Positions 40,310 to 40,604 of a stretch of 40,604 nt of DNA are shown here, piece after piece. The stretch is from Flavobacterium daejeonense DSM 17708. Lineage in GTDB: Bacteria; Bacteroidota; Bacteroidia; Flavobacteriales; Flavobacteriaceae. The position numbers and the translations under genes are program-made. Below the pieces are notes generated by a model. That model saw only the letters and a list, made by a program, of their open reading frames with translations, ran no database searches and was not told the DNA's origin. The stretch lies in the NCBI RefSeq assembly GCF_000425425.1, contig NZ_AUDK01000033.1:1-40604 (forward strand), in the 5' to 3' direction. The first letter of the stretch is position 1, and each line of letters opens with the position of its first letter.

Positions 40310-40604
40310 ACTTCGGTCAATATCGCAATTCTAAAAAAACCTAACAGTCCAATGCTCCAGTACCAACTAAAAAATAGATCAGTTGAAAAAACTGTACTAT
40401 TTTTTAGTCCGTATTCCACCAAAAACAGCCTTAAAAAATTCCTTTTTCGATATTTTGAATAAGTTTTGAAAAAAACACATTCAAAATCCCGCCCGAACTT
40501 CTCCCATTTTTCAAGGCTTTACAAGGGTTTTTATTGCTTGGTTAATCTTGGCCAAGTGTAGCCAATTAACCAGGAATAAAAACAAGGAAATTTTTCAGCT
40601 GCAG
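40310..40604 (+). repeat. Module-boundary repeat A, copy 4 (cut by the window end)
   Basis: Left arm ACTTCGGTCAATATCGCAAT, the CTAACAGTCCAATGCTCCAG segment and the core from 40361, ending at TTTTTCAGCTGCAG. It carries more changes than copies 1-3 (for example CCACCAAAAACAGCC and CCCGCCCGAACTTC) and is truncated before the third hairpin. Confidence 0.9.

Noticed and set aside
1..40604. tRNA, rRNA, antibiotic-resistance or metal-resistance genes
   Set aside because: None recognised on either strand.

Overview
The window looks like most or all of a conjugative plasmid from a Flavobacterium-type bacterium (phylum Bacteroidota). Several things point there: very AT-rich DNA, intergenic promoters of the Bacteroidota kind (a TTTG/TTG box about 20 nt before TAnnTTTG), no clear Shine-Dalgarno sequences, and a transfer region in the Bacteroidota tra order (traA to traO). 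I see no transposase, integrase, rRNA or tRNA. Both window ends lie in repeats that occur in the same order near 3.3-4.2 kb, so the window may be a circular replicon opened inside a repeat.

Layout. (1) 0-3.3 kb: accessory genes (DUF3560 protein, zinc-ribbon protein, HicA/HicB toxin-antitoxin, small unknowns). (2) 4.2-9.3 kb: maintenance module, with an LPD29 protein, a DUF6876 protein, ParA and a probable partner, a Rep_3-like initiator, eleven iterons, and a GC-rich small RNA candidate on the minus strand. (3) 9.7-31.8 kb: transfer module, with a small regulator under tandem palindromic operators, inverted iterons, a candidate oriT, MobA/MobB, TraA-like ATPase, TraE, TraF, a VirB4-like TraG carrying a DnaJ-type J-domain, three tandem VirB5/TraI-like secreted proteins, TraJ-TraO, a VirD4-like coupling protein, an M23 peptidase and downstream lipoproteins; it ends in a strong terminator. 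(4) 32.2-36.7 kb, minus strand: type III restriction-modification (mod, res). (5) 37.1-40.3 kb: small unknown genes, a serine resolvase and a secreted thermonuclease.

The modules are separated by four directly repeated, nearly identical copies (about 300 bp) of a non-coding, hairpin-rich repeat (3.3, 9.3, 31.8 and 40.3 kb), plus a decayed remnant at 36.8 kb. This suggests a plasmid assembled from exchangeable cassettes. A second family, a promoter-leader repeat, precedes several accessory genes; two copies show compensatory changes in a leader hairpin.

Most notable observations: the J-domain inside TraG between Walker A and Walker B; a shared C-terminal tail (about 10 residues ending NSK/RSK) on five consecutive exported proteins; terminator-like hairpins inside the first codons of several tra genes; two previously uncalled paralogous 55-58-residue membrane proteins next to two repeat copies; the minus-strand small RNA; a roughly 285-bp foldback insertion in one repeat copy; and iterons repeated in inverted form ahead of the mobilization genes.
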